A stretch of 64,000 bases of DNA from Liolophura sinensis (GCF_032854445.1 NC_088306.1:30663764-30727763), one strand, 5' to 3'; counted from the stretch's first letter, positions 1-11,645 are shown. A program made the numbers and translations. The notes: generated from the letters alone by a model not told the origin.

Positions 1-520
1 CCCCTGAAACTTTCACTCGCAAATGGTATTGCTGATTCTGAAGAAACATTTGATGCTTTGACTGTATATATTTAAATAAACCGATTTCACTGTTTAATGT
101 TCGAACTGGAAAACATATCTTCGGATCTTCTATTATGCTGTTTTTGCTGATTCACTGAAATATGTTGTAAGACTAAGAGTTATACTGAAACAATAGACTG
201 GGATTGTATTTGGTGTATTAAATAGAGTAACAACAATGAATCAATGATTGGAGTATTGAGAGTAAATCCATATTTCTGTTGTGGTGTCTCCAAATACCCG
301 AGGTAAATATCGGTCTCATACGCTGCCCAAAATATGAGACTTTTTACCTCGGAGTCGACAGATATTAACTGGTGATAAATTGAGAGCAGAGCAAAGCCTG
401 ATTCTTAATCTCTGAAGGTCTGGGTTATTAAAGAAAAATGCGCTACAGTATTAAAGAAGGTTTTATTATGAATATTCACTTGGCAAATGCATCAAGTAAC
501 ATGTCTTATCGAGAGTTTTA
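1..520. other. Gene-free left edge with one hairpin
   Basis: I see no coding exon here. An AATAAA at 75-80 on the plus strand could be the polyadenylation signal of a gene ending to the left of the window, but nothing upstream is visible to confirm it. A strong imperfect hairpin lies at 298-352: outer arms CCGAGGTAAA / TTTACCTCGG and inner arms GTCTCATA / TATGAGAC around a 12-base loop. Confidence 0.4.
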
Positions 521-590
521 TCATCCCTTCTGCGTGCACGGGATTTCCCTCGCTCATACACAGGCCTTAACTTCCTCGCAGAAGGGATGA
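521..590. repeat. 14-bp perfect inverted repeat
   Basis: TCATCCCTTCTGCG at 521-534 is the exact reverse complement of CGCAGAAGGGATGA at 577-590, with a 42-base spacer. It lies at the 3' side of the decayed minus-strand secreted-protein exon (545-700). It could be a mobile-element end or a transcript hairpin; no target-site duplication was recognised. Confidence 0.6.
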
Positions 591-700
591 TACACTTTTG
601 TAGTCAAATCCCTCATTCGCATACCACTCGTAAACCATGTGGGGAAGTCGATAGTCTCAAAGTCTGCTTTAAAACAAGCTCAAAAACCAGTTCCCAAAGG
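545..700 (-). pseudogene. Decayed copy of a small secreted cysteine protein exon
   Basis: Read on the minus strand, this segment aligns with the exons at 5649-5895 and 21507-21746. Shared landmarks are a TGTTTT start, the TATCGACTT block (Tyr-Arg-Leu) and the Glu-Trp-Tyr block followed by Asn and Asp. A one-base deletion between the Cys and the Tyr-Arg-Leu block breaks the frame. It is therefore a non-functional paralogue. The function of the family is not known to me. Confidence 0.45.
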
Positions 701-755
701 ACTACGTAAGATGGAATCTCATACACATTAACAGTATTTTAAGCTGAAACAAATA

Positions 756-963
756 TGATGAAAGGAAGGCAGTAGATATTGCGGCTAGCCATGATATCCA
801 ATTCAAATTCCAAACTCTTAGTCCATGCATAATTAACTTTTTTTCATTATTTATTTTTTTTCAGGTTTTCAATGATGAAAGGAAGGCAGTAGGTACTGCG
901 GCTAGCCATGATATCCAATTCAAATTCCAAACTCTTAGTCCATGCATAATTAACTTTTTTCAT
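756..963. repeat. Direct duplication of a ~92-bp block
   Basis: The block beginning GATGAAAGGAAGGCAGTAG and ending in the T-rich CATGCATAATTAAC tract occurs at about 757-848 and again at about 873-963, with very few differences. A diverged relative lies at 5925-6005 and, in reverse orientation, at 21385-21475. In those two cases it is upstream of the related secreted-protein exons, so it is probably their 5' flank. Confidence 0.7.
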
Positions 964-984
964 TATTTACTTTATATTTTTCTG

Positions 985-1090
985 GAAACTAGTTATTATG
1001 GAAACTGGCCTTGTGATTATCGATTTGGAACGCCTGTATATGATTTACGGCAAGAGGATATAAGTATAAGGCGTAGTCTAACTAACTATG
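985..1090 (+). pseudogene. Diverged plus-strand copy of the secreted cysteine exon
   Basis: Translation gives a Gly-Asn-x-x-Cys-Asp-Tyr-Arg-x-Gly-Thr-Pro block matching the exons at 5649-5895 (-) and 21507-21746 (+). The downstream part does not match the siblings, and no acceptor site with a convincing signal-peptide segment precedes it. I call it a remnant or a diverged paralogue. Confidence 0.4.
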
Positions 1091-1455
1091 ACCCTACGTG
1101 TATAGGTAGGTCTACTTCAGTCGCTTGGGTTAAGGTCAGGTTGTGTCGTCCAAGTCTCGTGAAAAACTAATCCCACATGCCTTCCAGTAATACCAGTCTA
1201 TAAAGCTGAGTGAGAGGGCCGGTGTACCCCTCTGGCTTACTGCTGTACAGTCTGTAGGAGTCGTCAGAAGTCCTGTTATAGAGAGAACAAGAGCGAAAGA
1301 GCCTAAACTGTACGACCTATAAGTCAGTGACAGTGTCAGTGAATGGACGGATGTGTGTGATGTTACGGTATAAGTTTGTTTGCTTATGTATCGGGGTAAC
1401 CATTGAGCAAAATGAAGTCAGGATCACTGTTAGCAACAGACACGTCAGTCCATGT

Positions 1456-1909
1456 GGACACAGACCCCCATTACAACTTCCGTTTTTCAGTAGGGACGAT
1501 TGTAGTTCTGTGTATTTTAGGGTGTAAAGTCTTTTTTTGCTGCCAGCCTGCCGTTTTTGGTGTACAGGTGCATGCTTGGTATCAAAATGATGGAAATTGT
1601 CTAAGCTTTGGGCAGGTATGAGTTTTAATGGTGAAAGTTTGAAATTCTGGGCGAGAGGACACAAGGAGACAGGTGGTGATGAGGCTGCGAGTGACGTCCC
1701 CTTGGCGTTGCTAGGCACCCCTCCCAGCTGCCGGCATGTAAAGGTCCAGATTTTGACGGTCAACCTATGTCAAGATTTTTACAGCTTCTTTCTCTCAGGC
1801 TGGGCCAGGTATGCACCAAAGCTTATTGGCCTCGGAATGTTTGGGACTGAGCTACAGCGCTAAACGTTAACATTGTCGCTTATGGAAAACTAATGGGGGG
1901 TCTGTGGCC
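1456..1909. mobile_element. MITE-like element with terminal inverted repeats, copy 1
   Basis: This 454-bp unit is repeated almost without change at 4362-4814. I saw only a couple of substitutions and one G of length difference. Its ends are inverted repeats: GGACACAGACCCCCATTA at the left and TAATGGGGGGTCTGTGGCC at the right, matching except for one base and one extra G. That is the architecture of a non-autonomous DNA transposon. An 88-codon frame (1597-1863) stays open in both copies but resembles nothing I know, and two copies this similar are not a test of coding selection. I found no convincing target-site duplication. Confidence 0.65.
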
Positions 1910-4361
1910 TGATCTGTCCACTTGTGCCAAAACATGTAATATGTCACTGTGTGCTCAGATTTCGCAGCAGCCTGATAATATTTGGTGGGTACATCTGCGA
2001 TGTGGTTTGCATTGACATGGAACTTGATTGAGCAGTTTTAAAGCTTTTTAATTCTATATTTTCCCCACATATCCATTTTGTCTAAAAATCGGCTAAAACG
2101 CTCTGTGGTCAAGGGTAGTACAGGAGTATAAACAGACTGGAACAAACACAGACAATGTTTCATTGTTCCTGGTTTTTAAAATGTCTCTTTTGGGGCTGAC
2201 ATTTGATAAATAATGCAAAATTTGAGTGCTGCGAGTGAAATTGGAGTATGTGGCTGATAGATAGGGTGGTGTGATTAAGGATGGTCAATAAGGCCTTGCA
2301 TCACATATAAGGGCCCAGCCTCACACAGGTGGATAAAAACACATCAGCAGATTAATTTACTTGGCTAGAGTAGTAGAGAGGGCCAGTGTGCATTTAATTT
2401 ACAAACCAAGTCAGGTTCCTCCCATGTGTGCCACCACACACTAGGTAAATGTGCTTCAAATCATCCTGCAGGTCACAAAACATTAAAAACAGGCATCTCT
2501 GCTGGAACACTGTCTGCTGTTTTGGGCATAGACTTGAAGTGGACAAGGTAAATTTTCCTCTTTAAACTTAAAAATAAACCACTGTAGGCATGTAGTTTTC
2601 ATTGCATGTGTATATTCATTCCTCTGACAAGTTACATGTGCACTCACACAGTATGTGTGGCGTTGGAACAAAAATGATCAATTTCAAGTTTCTAGCATAC
2701 ATGTGAGTGTGATCTGTTGGAATATTGCCCTTGTGAAAATGAGTCTCTGCCCCACCAGGTGTCTGTTTTTCCACCAGAACATAGTACGCTGTTCCTGCGA
2801 CATCTCAAGGAGTTTTTGTTTTAGTATCTGGCCCAGTGTGGCATCCACCTCCCTGGACAACTGGGATTTTTTTTTATGTTTCCAATGTCCTCACACACAA
2901 GTTAGAAATTAGACAGCTACATATGGCTCTCACATCCTAGTTTAATACCTATTGAGCTTTTGTCTTGGTTTCCCTCTTTAGATCTTGTCTCCCAAACATG
3001 GCGTCAGTGAACTTTGCCTGGTTTATGCATATATTGAACTGGGATCTACCTAGGTGAGTGGGGTCTGCTAGCCGTTCAGCTTCCTCAAAGGCCTGACCAT
3101 TCGGATGCAGTCTTCCACTCCCTTGGCCAACCTAGAATCCCCGTCATTGGTCCGGTACTACACCGTGACACATACCCCTCCAGCCCCCGCCCCCCCCCCC
3201 CCAACCGGGGAAACGTCACAGGTTTCTCATATATGTACGGACAGTTTGAATGTCCATTCCTCATGCCCACCCAGGAACACCCAGTGTGGAACCTGATTAC
3301 GGATGTAATTTCTCACTGATTATTTAAGGATTTCTGTGTTGTTACAGGTTAAAAAGTATAGCTTTTCCCCTCTTCTTGGGTCCCTTCAACATGTCTTGGG
3401 AGGGTTGCCTTGCTGACTGTCTGAATGACCAATGTGCATGTACTGTGTGGCTTTATTTTTGTAAGTGGCAAATTCATATTTCTCCCCTCTACTTATCTCT
3501 TGTAGATGCCAGTGTCACACTTTGGTGTTTGTTATGTGGAAAGTACTAATTTAGTCTGAGGCAACAACACAGGTGGTGGGATTCTTTTGCACTGTGAGTT
3601 GAGGTAAGCCAGCCAACCAATGGCAACCATGGGGGAGACGGGAAAGGGGGGTAGTGGGGGGGGGGGGGGGGGTAGTGGGTGATCTTTTAAAGGATTTTAT
3701 TATGTGAATCACTATGTAAAAGGGATACTAGTCTTTCCTTTAGCCCTATCCATGGAAACTCTGCCTATGAGCATTTCTATATCAATTTGGATGCATATGT
3801 TTACTTTGATGGTGATCAAAATGTACTTTTCTGGAATGTTGAAACTCCGCTTTGCTACCCACCTGTATCACTTTAAGTCAAATTTTGCACAAAGTTGCTA
3901 AAAGGTATGTCCTATATTTTGTAAGTGAATTGTCAGATAAATTACCTGTCTTTTGATATATATTTTGACACTTTTGGCTTTTAAGTATTTTCTTAACACT
4001 GCTGTAAACAAGAAAATCTACTTGAAAATCCATAATTTTCTAAATGTTTGTCAATGGAAAATGTAAAATACTTTGTCATTGGAATTTTTTCATTTTTCTT
4101 GCAGATATACATACCAGCTTTCCAAAACATTTGACCTGGTTAAGATATTTTGAACGGTATGTGCACTACAGAGCTTTGAACTTCGTGCTTGAGGTCGGAC
4201 AAACAGACACATCTCCAAGATAGGGGTACCCCAAGTTAAATTCCTCCTACTCAAAATTTTTTGCATGTATCAAGCTGTAACTTTATGTGTGAGGTTTAGA
4301 GGTAGTAAGCATTATGTGGTGCAAAAATTATTGATTTTGAAAAAAGTTGGCTGGTGTGATA
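1910..4361. other. Intergenic, low-complexity tracts, no gene seen
   Basis: No recognisable protein. Homopolymer runs occur at about 3183-3202 (C-rich) and 3647-3672 (G-rich). One segment (2982-3053) sits between a good acceptor (pyrimidine tract then AG) and a GTGAGT donor, but its translation is unrecognised and no partner exon was found. Confidence 0.4.
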
Positions 4362-4814
4362 GGACACAGACCCCCATTACAACTTCCGTTTTTCAGTAGG
4401 GACGATTGTAGTTCTGTGTATTTTAGGGTGTAAAGTCTTTTTTTGCTGCCAGCCTGCCGTTTTTGGTGTACAAGTGCATGCTTGGTATCAAAATGATGGA
4501 AATTGTCTAAGCTTTGGGCAGGTATGAGTTTTAATGGTGAAAGTTTGAAATTCTGGGCGAGAGGACACAAGGAGACAGGTGGTGATGAGGCTGCGAGTGA
4601 CGTCCCCTTGGCGTTGCTAGGCACCCCTCCCAGCTGCCGGCATGTAAAGGTCCAGATTTTGACGGTCAACCTATGTCAAGATTTTTACAGCTTCTTTCTC
4701 TCAGGCTGGGCCAGGTATGCACCAAAGCTTATTGGCCTCGGAATGTTTGGGACTGAGCTACAGCGCTAAACGTTAACATTGTCGCTTATGGAAAACTAAT
4801 GGGGGTCTGTGGCC
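4362..4814. mobile_element. MITE-like element with terminal inverted repeats, copy 2
   Basis: Second copy of the 1456-1909 element, in the same orientation, with the same inverted-repeat termini. The flanking sequence is unrelated to that of copy 1 on both sides, so the element boundaries are defined by where similarity stops. A short trace (about 30 bases, one mismatch) of its interior also occurs at 27802-27832. Confidence 0.65.
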
Positions 4815-5640
4815 ATGTATAAGCGCACGCTACTCGTGGTCACGTGACTGAGGTTTTCATTCAGCCTGAATTGACTGGGTTCAGATACTTACGTCATATG
4901 CCCTAGTTTTGTGATAGCAGATGTAAATGGTCTTCATCCAATGTAGGTCAGCTAAAACACATGAATATAGAGACCATACATATATATTGTCCTATATGCA
5001 TTTGGACGACCGTATACCCTTAGAAAAAATAGTTTCACATGGAACCTTGAAGAGTTCTTTAGTGTAAAGCAATACAGAATACTTTTTTTAGTTCCAGACG
5101 CAACACTTTGATTCAAGAAAATGGCATTTGTTTTACAAAAGAATCCCCTTGAAACTGTTGTGCTTTTAACCCTTTTATCATTTAAGAACCGTACATGGTA
5201 AATGAGTCTTCAGGGAACATTTTGAAAGTCCACAGAACCTCCCAGGGTTCCATGAATAACATTTAGGAAAGTAGGCCTACATTTTCAAGGCCTTGTTGAA
5301 AGCCTGTAACTCCGAACATTTACCTGATTCCGCTGTCTTCACCACGCTATAAAAGACAATTGCAAGTTCGTTCCAGTCCCAAGTTCAAATCCTGCATTCG
5401 CATCCGTCTTTATAAACAAAAAGGTTTCTTTGAGCATAGCAAAGAATCAGTTGACTAACTCCAACCCATCAAGAACCCCTCTTTCTAAGAGTGTATACCA
5501 TGTAGGTTTTCCGTGAGGCTTTCACTAGGCTTTACGAGCTCCACGATGTTATCTCAGAAAAACTGATGTATGGCTTTGTACGCCAATATCCCGGTCGATC
5601 TCGGTCATGAGTAAACACCGATCTGCCATAGGTACCTGGC
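4815..5640. other. Intergenic, no feature recognised
   Basis: AT-rich unique-looking sequence with no coding exon, tandem array or SINE that I could identify. Confidence 0.35.
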
Positions 5641-5648
5641 AAATATTC

Positions 5649-5895
5649 CTACTTACAGTACTCTGCTTCTGCTTCATAAAGTATACTCTGTAGATTTGGT
5701 TTATAAATGGAGCAAACCCGAGGGCCAGGAGTAAATATAAGCGTCATGTCCGACATTCGTATACCATTTGTAGTCCGTAAAGGGCGTTCCGAGTCGATAA
5801 TCGCAAGATCCATTTCCAAAACAACATTTAACACTACCGCCCAAAGACAAACGTATGTAAGAAATTATACGAATAAGAAATAAAGCCGGTAACAC
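5649..5895 (-). pseudogene. Secreted cysteine protein exon, acceptor lost
   Basis: On the minus strand the frame gives a hydrophobic signal-like segment (Ala-Leu-Phe-Leu-Ile...), then Cys-Cys-Phe-Gly-Asn-Gly-Ser-Cys-Asp-Tyr-Arg-Leu-Gly-Thr-Pro, then a Lys-Trp-Tyr block. It is the inverted counterpart of 21507-21746. In that copy the exon is preceded by TTACAG, a normal acceptor. Here the same place reads TTACCG, so splicing at this site is probably lost. The next 300 bases (5896-6220) match 21150-21500 in reverse complement, so the duplication took the 5' flank or intron with it. The family function is unknown to me. Confidence 0.5.
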
Positions 5896-6220
5896 ACAAG
5901 AGAGAAGCGGTCATCAGTTTTCAATGATGCCGGGCAGACAGTGGATATTCCAGGCATGAATTCCAAATCAAAGATCAATTTCGTAGTCCATGAATGAGTT
6001 CCAGGTCAAATAACAATTAAACAAAGTATTTCAGTCGCGCTTTGATTGCAACTGATCATAAAGGTATCATGCAGATGTAATGAGTATGGCTGCCTTTACG
6101 GCCACTAGCCCCAGGTTAAGCGGTATTAGATACAGTTCGAAAATGAGGAGCGTTACAGACCTTAACCGAACAGATTGGACGATAACGGACGATTACGTCT
6201 TTCCTGTTAATATGTAAGGA
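5896..6220 (-). repeat. 5' flank shared with 21150-21500 (inverted)
   Basis: This segment matches the reverse complement of about 21165-21500 over several hundred bases with moderate divergence. Examples are the GACGTAATCGTCCGTTA block and the CCGCTTAACCTGGGGC block. Together with the adjacent exon it forms an inverted segmental duplication roughly 15 kb apart. Confidence 0.65.
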
Positions 6221-8800
6221 TTTCATGCTACAAGAGGCGCCATTTATGATGTTACACATGACATGCTGGTCTGTATAAAAGCTGTCTACAAGATAGACGG
6301 CAAACTACTGAAGCAAACACCAACCTGCCATAAGTACCTGGCAAATATTCTGAACTTAAATCCGCCGCAGGCGGAGGACCAAGAGCTGTGTTCTACCACA
6401 CGACCTCAATGTCCAGGGCTTTACACCTTGCAGCGAGCCAGGGCCTGGTTTCTCAGTGGTAGTAACGTTACACCGGCCTAATCACCATGACGTTGCATAA
6501 TGACGGCATGCGCCGCCTTGATGTACACATTTCCCACCAGCATAATGTTACGACCGCTTTAAGAAACAGTCCCTACACCTGCGCCATGCAGCTAGGCCTC
6601 TTTACAGCGTAAAATTCCAATGAAATAAATAAACGGAAAAACACATGAAAATTGTATGTTTTGTCTAATGAAAAGTTGTATGTTTGGCGTGTATGAAGCC
6701 GGATGAGAGCATCTTCTCGTTCTCTCAAATTTGCGGGTCGTGGGCCTTGGCCCGCGGGCAGCGAGGCGGGATGTCCTCATCCAACTTTCATATCTCTGCT
6801 CTGTGACTAAGTACATCTACACACGTATCAATTCAATCCAGCTCTAGTCTAACACTTATTTTATGTTACAATAAACTCTCCGCCCCGCTGGTATCCAGAA
6901 ATTTACGCGAGGATTTTCACGCATGAATGATATGACATCGTCTGTCGGTTTGGCAGACGTAAACTGACACTGGACAAAAAGGCACTATTGTGTCCCTGTA
7001 TAAATTGATAACATTGAACTCGACTACATCCATGCGACTTCCCATCATCTGTTATTTGTCTCGAAGAATCCAGCTTGCCTTTTAAAAGACCAATTCATCA
7101 ATGTGACAGAGAAATTCAGAAGCCCCACTGAATGACCAATTCTTTGTGAACACGGTTTCTACCATACCCGTGTGTTTTCATTCCATTTCGCAGGTAACAA
7201 TACATACGGGGGCCCCGTTCCTCTACACGTCGCTCAATGCCCTAATTCATGTTTACCGATGTCTAGCTTAAGTCGCCCACACCCCACCTCCCTTCTCTGC
7301 CCATTCTGACTAGGGCATAAAGATATAAAGCCTACTCTTGCCTTCAGGCTGTCATCCTAGAAAGCTGAAGCTTAGTGTCCTACTTGTCTGCTTTTATCGA
7401 ATAGTTGGCACTCCACGCGGTAAAATCTCACAGTCTCGAAGTTGACTACAGTGCAGGTCACCTGATACGAAAGCACATAAACGCAAGGCTGAAATTGACA
7501 ACACCAACAACGTTGTGCATGCTTACAGCTGGCGAGGTTTTCCGTATTCGTAGGCTGAAAGGTATGTGTGAAACACTGTTACGACACACTGGTATATGCG
7601 ACCGGAACAAGGGCGAAACATTTTGTCACATAGTGCCTCTGAACGCAGTACTGGTTCCTTCAAGGAGAGCAAAAGACCGCAGCGTGAAAGCAGTTCTGGG
7701 TTGCAAATGCATGTAGATATATAGTTCCCATATGCTTTGTAGTGACTCCATTACCGTTACACCTTTGTAGCGAGACCTTCAGTATGCTTACATAGCGTAG
7801 GTGTAGTTTTCAACATCACGAAACCACTTTGCAAGACGAGTAAAACGTATGTGTGTGACAAAAAGTGTTAAAGTAAACCAGCGAGGACATTGTGATGTCT
7901 GCTCAGATCACACCTAAGCGGTGACCTAAGTCTGGAGGCTTGGTATATTAAGTGTATTGATATGTTGAAATATATATGACAGTGTGTTAATCGAAACCAG
8001 TGACGACAGTGTGATATTTGCCCAGGTCACACGTAACTGTTAAGTAATGACTAATGCTGGACATAGTTTAGCCTGTCTCTGTAGGATTTCTGTTCCTCGT
8101 GGTGGTGTTTTCATTATTACTTCTATTTATGTAGAAGTAAACAGAACAAAACTACGGATGCTAGGGTAATTAAGTCTTGCCAAGTGGAGTAATAAACAGA
8201 CACGTTAATGTATAAAGTCTACAATTTTAACAAACTTCATTAAACAAGAAGGATATCTTTATTTTTCTCCGAACGAAATTTAAGAAGAGTTCAGAATCTA
8301 AGTGATATCCCTACTGGCAAGAAGGCGTGTGCAAACTATGAGGGCATTAAAACATCATACTTCAAAGAAATCCGGGTCACAGAATATTGCATGTGTATAC
8401 GAGATACAATATAACCTAGCTTATACATGAAGCTATCAAAATACAATGGCCTAAGGCACGGAGGAGTCGTTAACCTCGAACGACACCATGGTCATTAGTT
8501 TCATCTTAATTAACAGTAGACGGATGCTTGGGGGGAATGTTTCAACTCCCCGCACACAAGTCTCATGCATGCACCCTTCATTCCATATATCGGATCTCGT
8601 AAAATCTCGGACCTCTTCAGTTGTCATAGCGTAGTGATTGCATGAGCATCACTCTATATATTTTACCCAAGTTGCGGTTAGTTTTTGTTTTACTGGGCGC
8701 AGCAGTGATAAGAATGAACAAGATTATTTTACCTTTCACTGTAAAAACTGATTTCTTGAATTTAAAATTGTATATGTTTCTAAGTGATTTTGAAATAGAT
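6221..8800. other. Intergenic, only repeat fragments seen
   Basis: Reading frames here are short and resemble nothing known. Two tandem, diverged fragments of a dispersed repeat (see 20130-20330) lie at about 7865-7925 and 7980-8060. Both contain a GAC(A/G)GTGTGAT-like start followed by CAGGTCACACGTAA-type sequence. Confidence 0.4.
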
Positions 8801-8802
8801 AA

Positions 8803-9127
8803 TGTCACTGCAACGTCATATTATGCTACTGCAACGTCATAGTATGTTACTGCAACGTCAACATCATATTATGTTACTGCAACTTCAACATCATATTATG
8901 TTACTGCAACGTCAACATCATATTATGTTACTGCAACGTCAACATCATATTATGTTACTGCAACGTCAACAACATATTATGTTACTGCAGCGTCAACATC
9001 ATATTATGTTACTGCAAGGTCAACATCATATTATGTTACTGCAACGTCATAGTATTTTACTGCAACGTCAACATCATATTATGTTACTGCAACGTCATAT
9101 TATGTTACTGCAACGTCATGTTATGTT
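8803..9127 (+). repeat. Minisatellite, 27-bp and 21-bp units
   Basis: Units are built on CATATTATGTTACTGCAACGT, with most copies carrying an additional CAACAT to reach 27 bp. Both lengths are multiples of three, so one frame stays open for 112 codons of a Leu-Leu-Gln-Arg-Gln-His-His-Ile repeat. I treat that frame as an accident of the period rather than a gene. Confidence 0.85.
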
Positions 9128-9417
9128 CAACGACGGATAATGCATCAAGCCGTTGATGCAAACAAAAGAAGTCTGTTGCAAATACCAGAATATGCGTGTC
9201 ATATAAAACACAGTAATTTGTTGTGATAAGATAATTTATTCTGCCATCACTGAAAAAAGCAATGTATTCTGTCAATTCAGTTGTCATAGTGTACAGGCCT
9301 TGTTCTGTCGTCACTCTTCCGTGCTAAGGTATGATCATGCCGCATGTTTGTACCTCACTTACAACTTGTATCGAAATGTCTTTAGAAGAGCATCGGGACA
9401 GGGGAGGGGGCGTCTCC

Positions 9418-9597
9418 TCTGACGCAGCACAATAAGCCAAGAGCCTCTCAGCAATGCAGTCGCTGTGAGCACTTGTCCAACTTATGCTGATGGTCGAGGG
9501 TTCCCCTTTTCAATGCCACAATAATGCTGGTCGCCTTCATATACGTTAAAGATTCTTGAGTGCGGCGTAAAACTCCAATCAAATAAATAAATTAATA
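9418..9597 (+). mobile_element. Degenerate SINE copy
   Basis: Matches the full SINE at 58698-58951: the CTCTCAGCAATGCAGTCGCTGTGAG block (the CTCTCACCAATGCGGTCGCTGTGA region of the full copy), the TAATGCTGGTCGCC block, and a 3' tail ending TTCTTGAGTGCGGCGTAAAAC followed by CAAATAAATAAA. The tRNA-like head is eroded. No target-site duplication was recognised. Confidence 0.7.
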
Positions 9598-9778
9598 GTA
9601 TCAGGGGATAAATCTAGTTTGGTTTTACAGGAATGGAACAGTGACCTGTCACAGAACCGTTCTTTACAACATTCAAACTCCCTGCCACAAGAAGACGCAG
9701 TATATTTGTGCACCCATCTAACGACTCCTCGTTGCCACATAACTGAAAAAGTAGGCTAAGTACGACGTAAAAACTTAA

Positions 9779-9876
9779 ACATACATACATACATACATAC
9801 ATACATACATACATACATACATACATACATACATGCATGCATGCATGCATGCATGAATGAATGAATGAATGAATGA
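9779..9876. repeat. Compound microsatellite (CATA)n-(CATG)n-(AATG)n
   Basis: About 60 bases of ACAT repeats pass into GCAT and then GAAT repeats. The minus-strand Met-Tyr-Val-Cys frame across it is repeat-derived. Confidence 0.95.
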
Positions 9877-9919
9877 CAGTGCAATAGCTGGCACTGTCAT
9901 TTCACCTAACTGGTGAAAT
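9873..9919. repeat. Two adjacent short hairpins
   Basis: ATGACAGTGC / GCACTGTCAT (9873-9900, 10-bp stem, 8-base loop) is followed immediately by ATTTCACC / GGTGAAAT (9899-9919, 8-bp stem, 5-base loop). They mark the junction between the microsatellite and the dispersed repeat that follows. Confidence 0.65.
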
Positions 9920-10080
9920 CCGGCCTCTTGTCAATTTAACTCAGTCGGGGTTTCATTCTGTTCATGTAAATGCATAAGTAGTAACAATCTACACACCCGC
10001 TAGCACCATAGCTTAAGCATAGGGAGGTAAAAATGGCGGTGATGTTAAATAAAAGGGTTAGTGTCCTAGATGACCCAGAT
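9890..10080 (+). repeat. Dispersed repeat, family with GGCCTCTTGTCAATTTAACTC
   Basis: This ~180-bp block recurs at 20150-20330 and 33940-34130, with shorter pieces at 12040-12090, 18790-18900 and 7865-8060. Shared landmarks are a CGGCCTCTTGTCAATTTAAC core, a GTTCATGTAAATGCATAA block, a CACCATAGCTTAAGC block and GCAGTGATGTTAA at the end. It is probably a SINE or MITE family that I cannot name. Confidence 0.65.
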
Positions 10081-10629
10081 GCTCTCCCCTTTTCGAGCCA
10101 GGACTTCGATTATAAACCGTTAGATACATGTATTAGTAGTAACACAATTTCCTGTAACCAAATGTCATGATTATAGGAAGTTGTTAGCTTACTGAACTAC
10201 TGAACTTTCCTGCCCTCTATATGTTGAGCAGGACATACTTATAATTTACAAGAAATTGTCAAACCGGTAAACACTCCGCCCTTTAAATTAAAGGGGTTCA
10301 TTTGAAGCCGTTGTTCATCCGCAGCATATAGTGCACTTGCAGCTTTGCTGTCGAAAATTTACTAAAAATCGAGTGTTAACAATTTTATAAAGTCAAAAGA
10401 AAGATCAGACAGAATATTTGATATCGTGTGATCGTATTTTAGCTCCTGTATAAGATTCTCTGGTCAGTGGTGTGCAAAGATGAGCCGGAGAAGCATTTAA
10501 AAGGAAGCAGGTATCAGCAAAAAGCACATTTAAATCTATATATGAAAATACCAGTATTTTACCTTTACATTTGTTTGCACAATATTAAGTACAGTCAAAT
10601 GTTTATTTATTTATTTATTTTACTTATTT

Positions 10630-10840
10630 GATTGGTGTGGCCTGGTGGCTAGCGTGCTATAATACAACCATACCAGACAAACATCTGAGGCGGAGCCCGT
10701 GGCCTGGTAGCTAGCGTGCTATAGAGCAGCTCAATGATTTAGGAGCCTGTCACCAATGCGATTGCTGTGAGTTCATGCCGAGTTCATGTTGGCTTCACGT
10801 ACGGTTATACGTAGAAAGGTCTGCCAGCCACCTGCGGGTG
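10630..10840 (+). mobile_element. SINE fragment, 5' half
   Basis: Contains a duplicated GTGGCCTGGTGGCTAGCGTG block, then GGAGCCTGTCACCAATGCGATTGCTGTGAG and AAGGTCTGCCAGCCACCTGCGG, all recognisable parts of the SINE at 58698-58951. The 3' tail is missing. The sequence runs straight into the Tc1 remnant. Confidence 0.6.
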
Positions 10841-10841
10841 T

Positions 10842-11645
10842 CCACCAAGGGTGTCGATGGTTTCTGTGCATCTCCGTCTCATTGAAGTCATCAGACTAGC
10901 AAGGACTGCTTGTGGAATCTCTGGTCAGATCTTTGATAGGTAAGGCTGGTGACGTTGCCATCCAAGCGTCGGTCTATTTCGACCCAAACATGCTCAATGG
11001 GGGCTAAATCAGGCGAATTTTCAGACCAAGGGTCCACATAAAATTCCATAAATGCTCACCCGAGCCGTATGGGGACGAGCATTGTCCTGCTGAAATGTGA
11101 CCCCCGAGCTGCGGGAAAGGGAAGACGGGCTGAAGGATCTGTTCCCGATGACCTGCAGCATTCATCAACCATCAACAAGAAGACTAGCACAGAGCACGAG
11201 ACACACGTTGATGCCCATCTGAATGAGAAAAGTGCAAACGTGATTTGTCCGTAAACAGTACATTTGGCCATCAGTGTGCAGGGCGTCTGACGTGCTGTCT
11301 GCGACATTGCAATCTTGTTTTACGATTTTTTGGAGTCATCAAAGGACATATTGAACCCAGTTTCCCGCATGTGTGACTGTACTTATGGTTCTTGCGGTTT
11401 GTGGGTTTAACCGACGATGTTGTGGTTTGATTTCTACGGCTGTTTGACGTCTGTTTCTGAGATGTGTCAAACGAACCCACAGATATTGCGCCGACGTCGT
11501 TATCCGTGGACGCCCAGAGCACCAGGCGAGCGCTACAATGGTGTTTCTGTGACAAGGCATCCGCCTAACGACCTCCTGTTGCGTTAATCCTCTGGCAAGC
11601 ATACAAGCCACCTGATAACGTTCGTTTAACGTGACGTCGTAATGC
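10842..11645 (-). pseudogene. Degenerate Tc1/mariner transposase
   Basis: On the minus strand the N-terminal part (from about 11645) reads as a helix-turn-helix of Tc1 type, with Ala-Arg-Gly-Leu-Thr-Gln-Gln-Glu-Val-Val and then Gly-Arg-Pro-Arg-Ile-Thr-Thr and Arg-Leu-Thr-His-Leu-Arg-Asn-Arg. Downstream, in shifted frames, are pieces of the catalytic domain: VTFQQDNARPHTARV at about 11050-11102, then DPWSENSPDLAPIEHVWVE, the region of the second Asp and the final Glu of the DD34E triad. Several frameshifts and stops make it inactive. Terminal repeats were not identified. The SINE fragment to its left overlaps its presumed 3' end. Confidence 0.85.

Noticed and set aside
1597-1863. 88-codon frame present in both MITE-like copies
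   Set aside because: Both copies are nearly identical DNA, so an open frame is not independent evidence; no domain recognised.
2982-3053. Segment with good acceptor and GTGAGT donor
   Set aside because: Translation is unrecognised and no partner exon could be found on either side.
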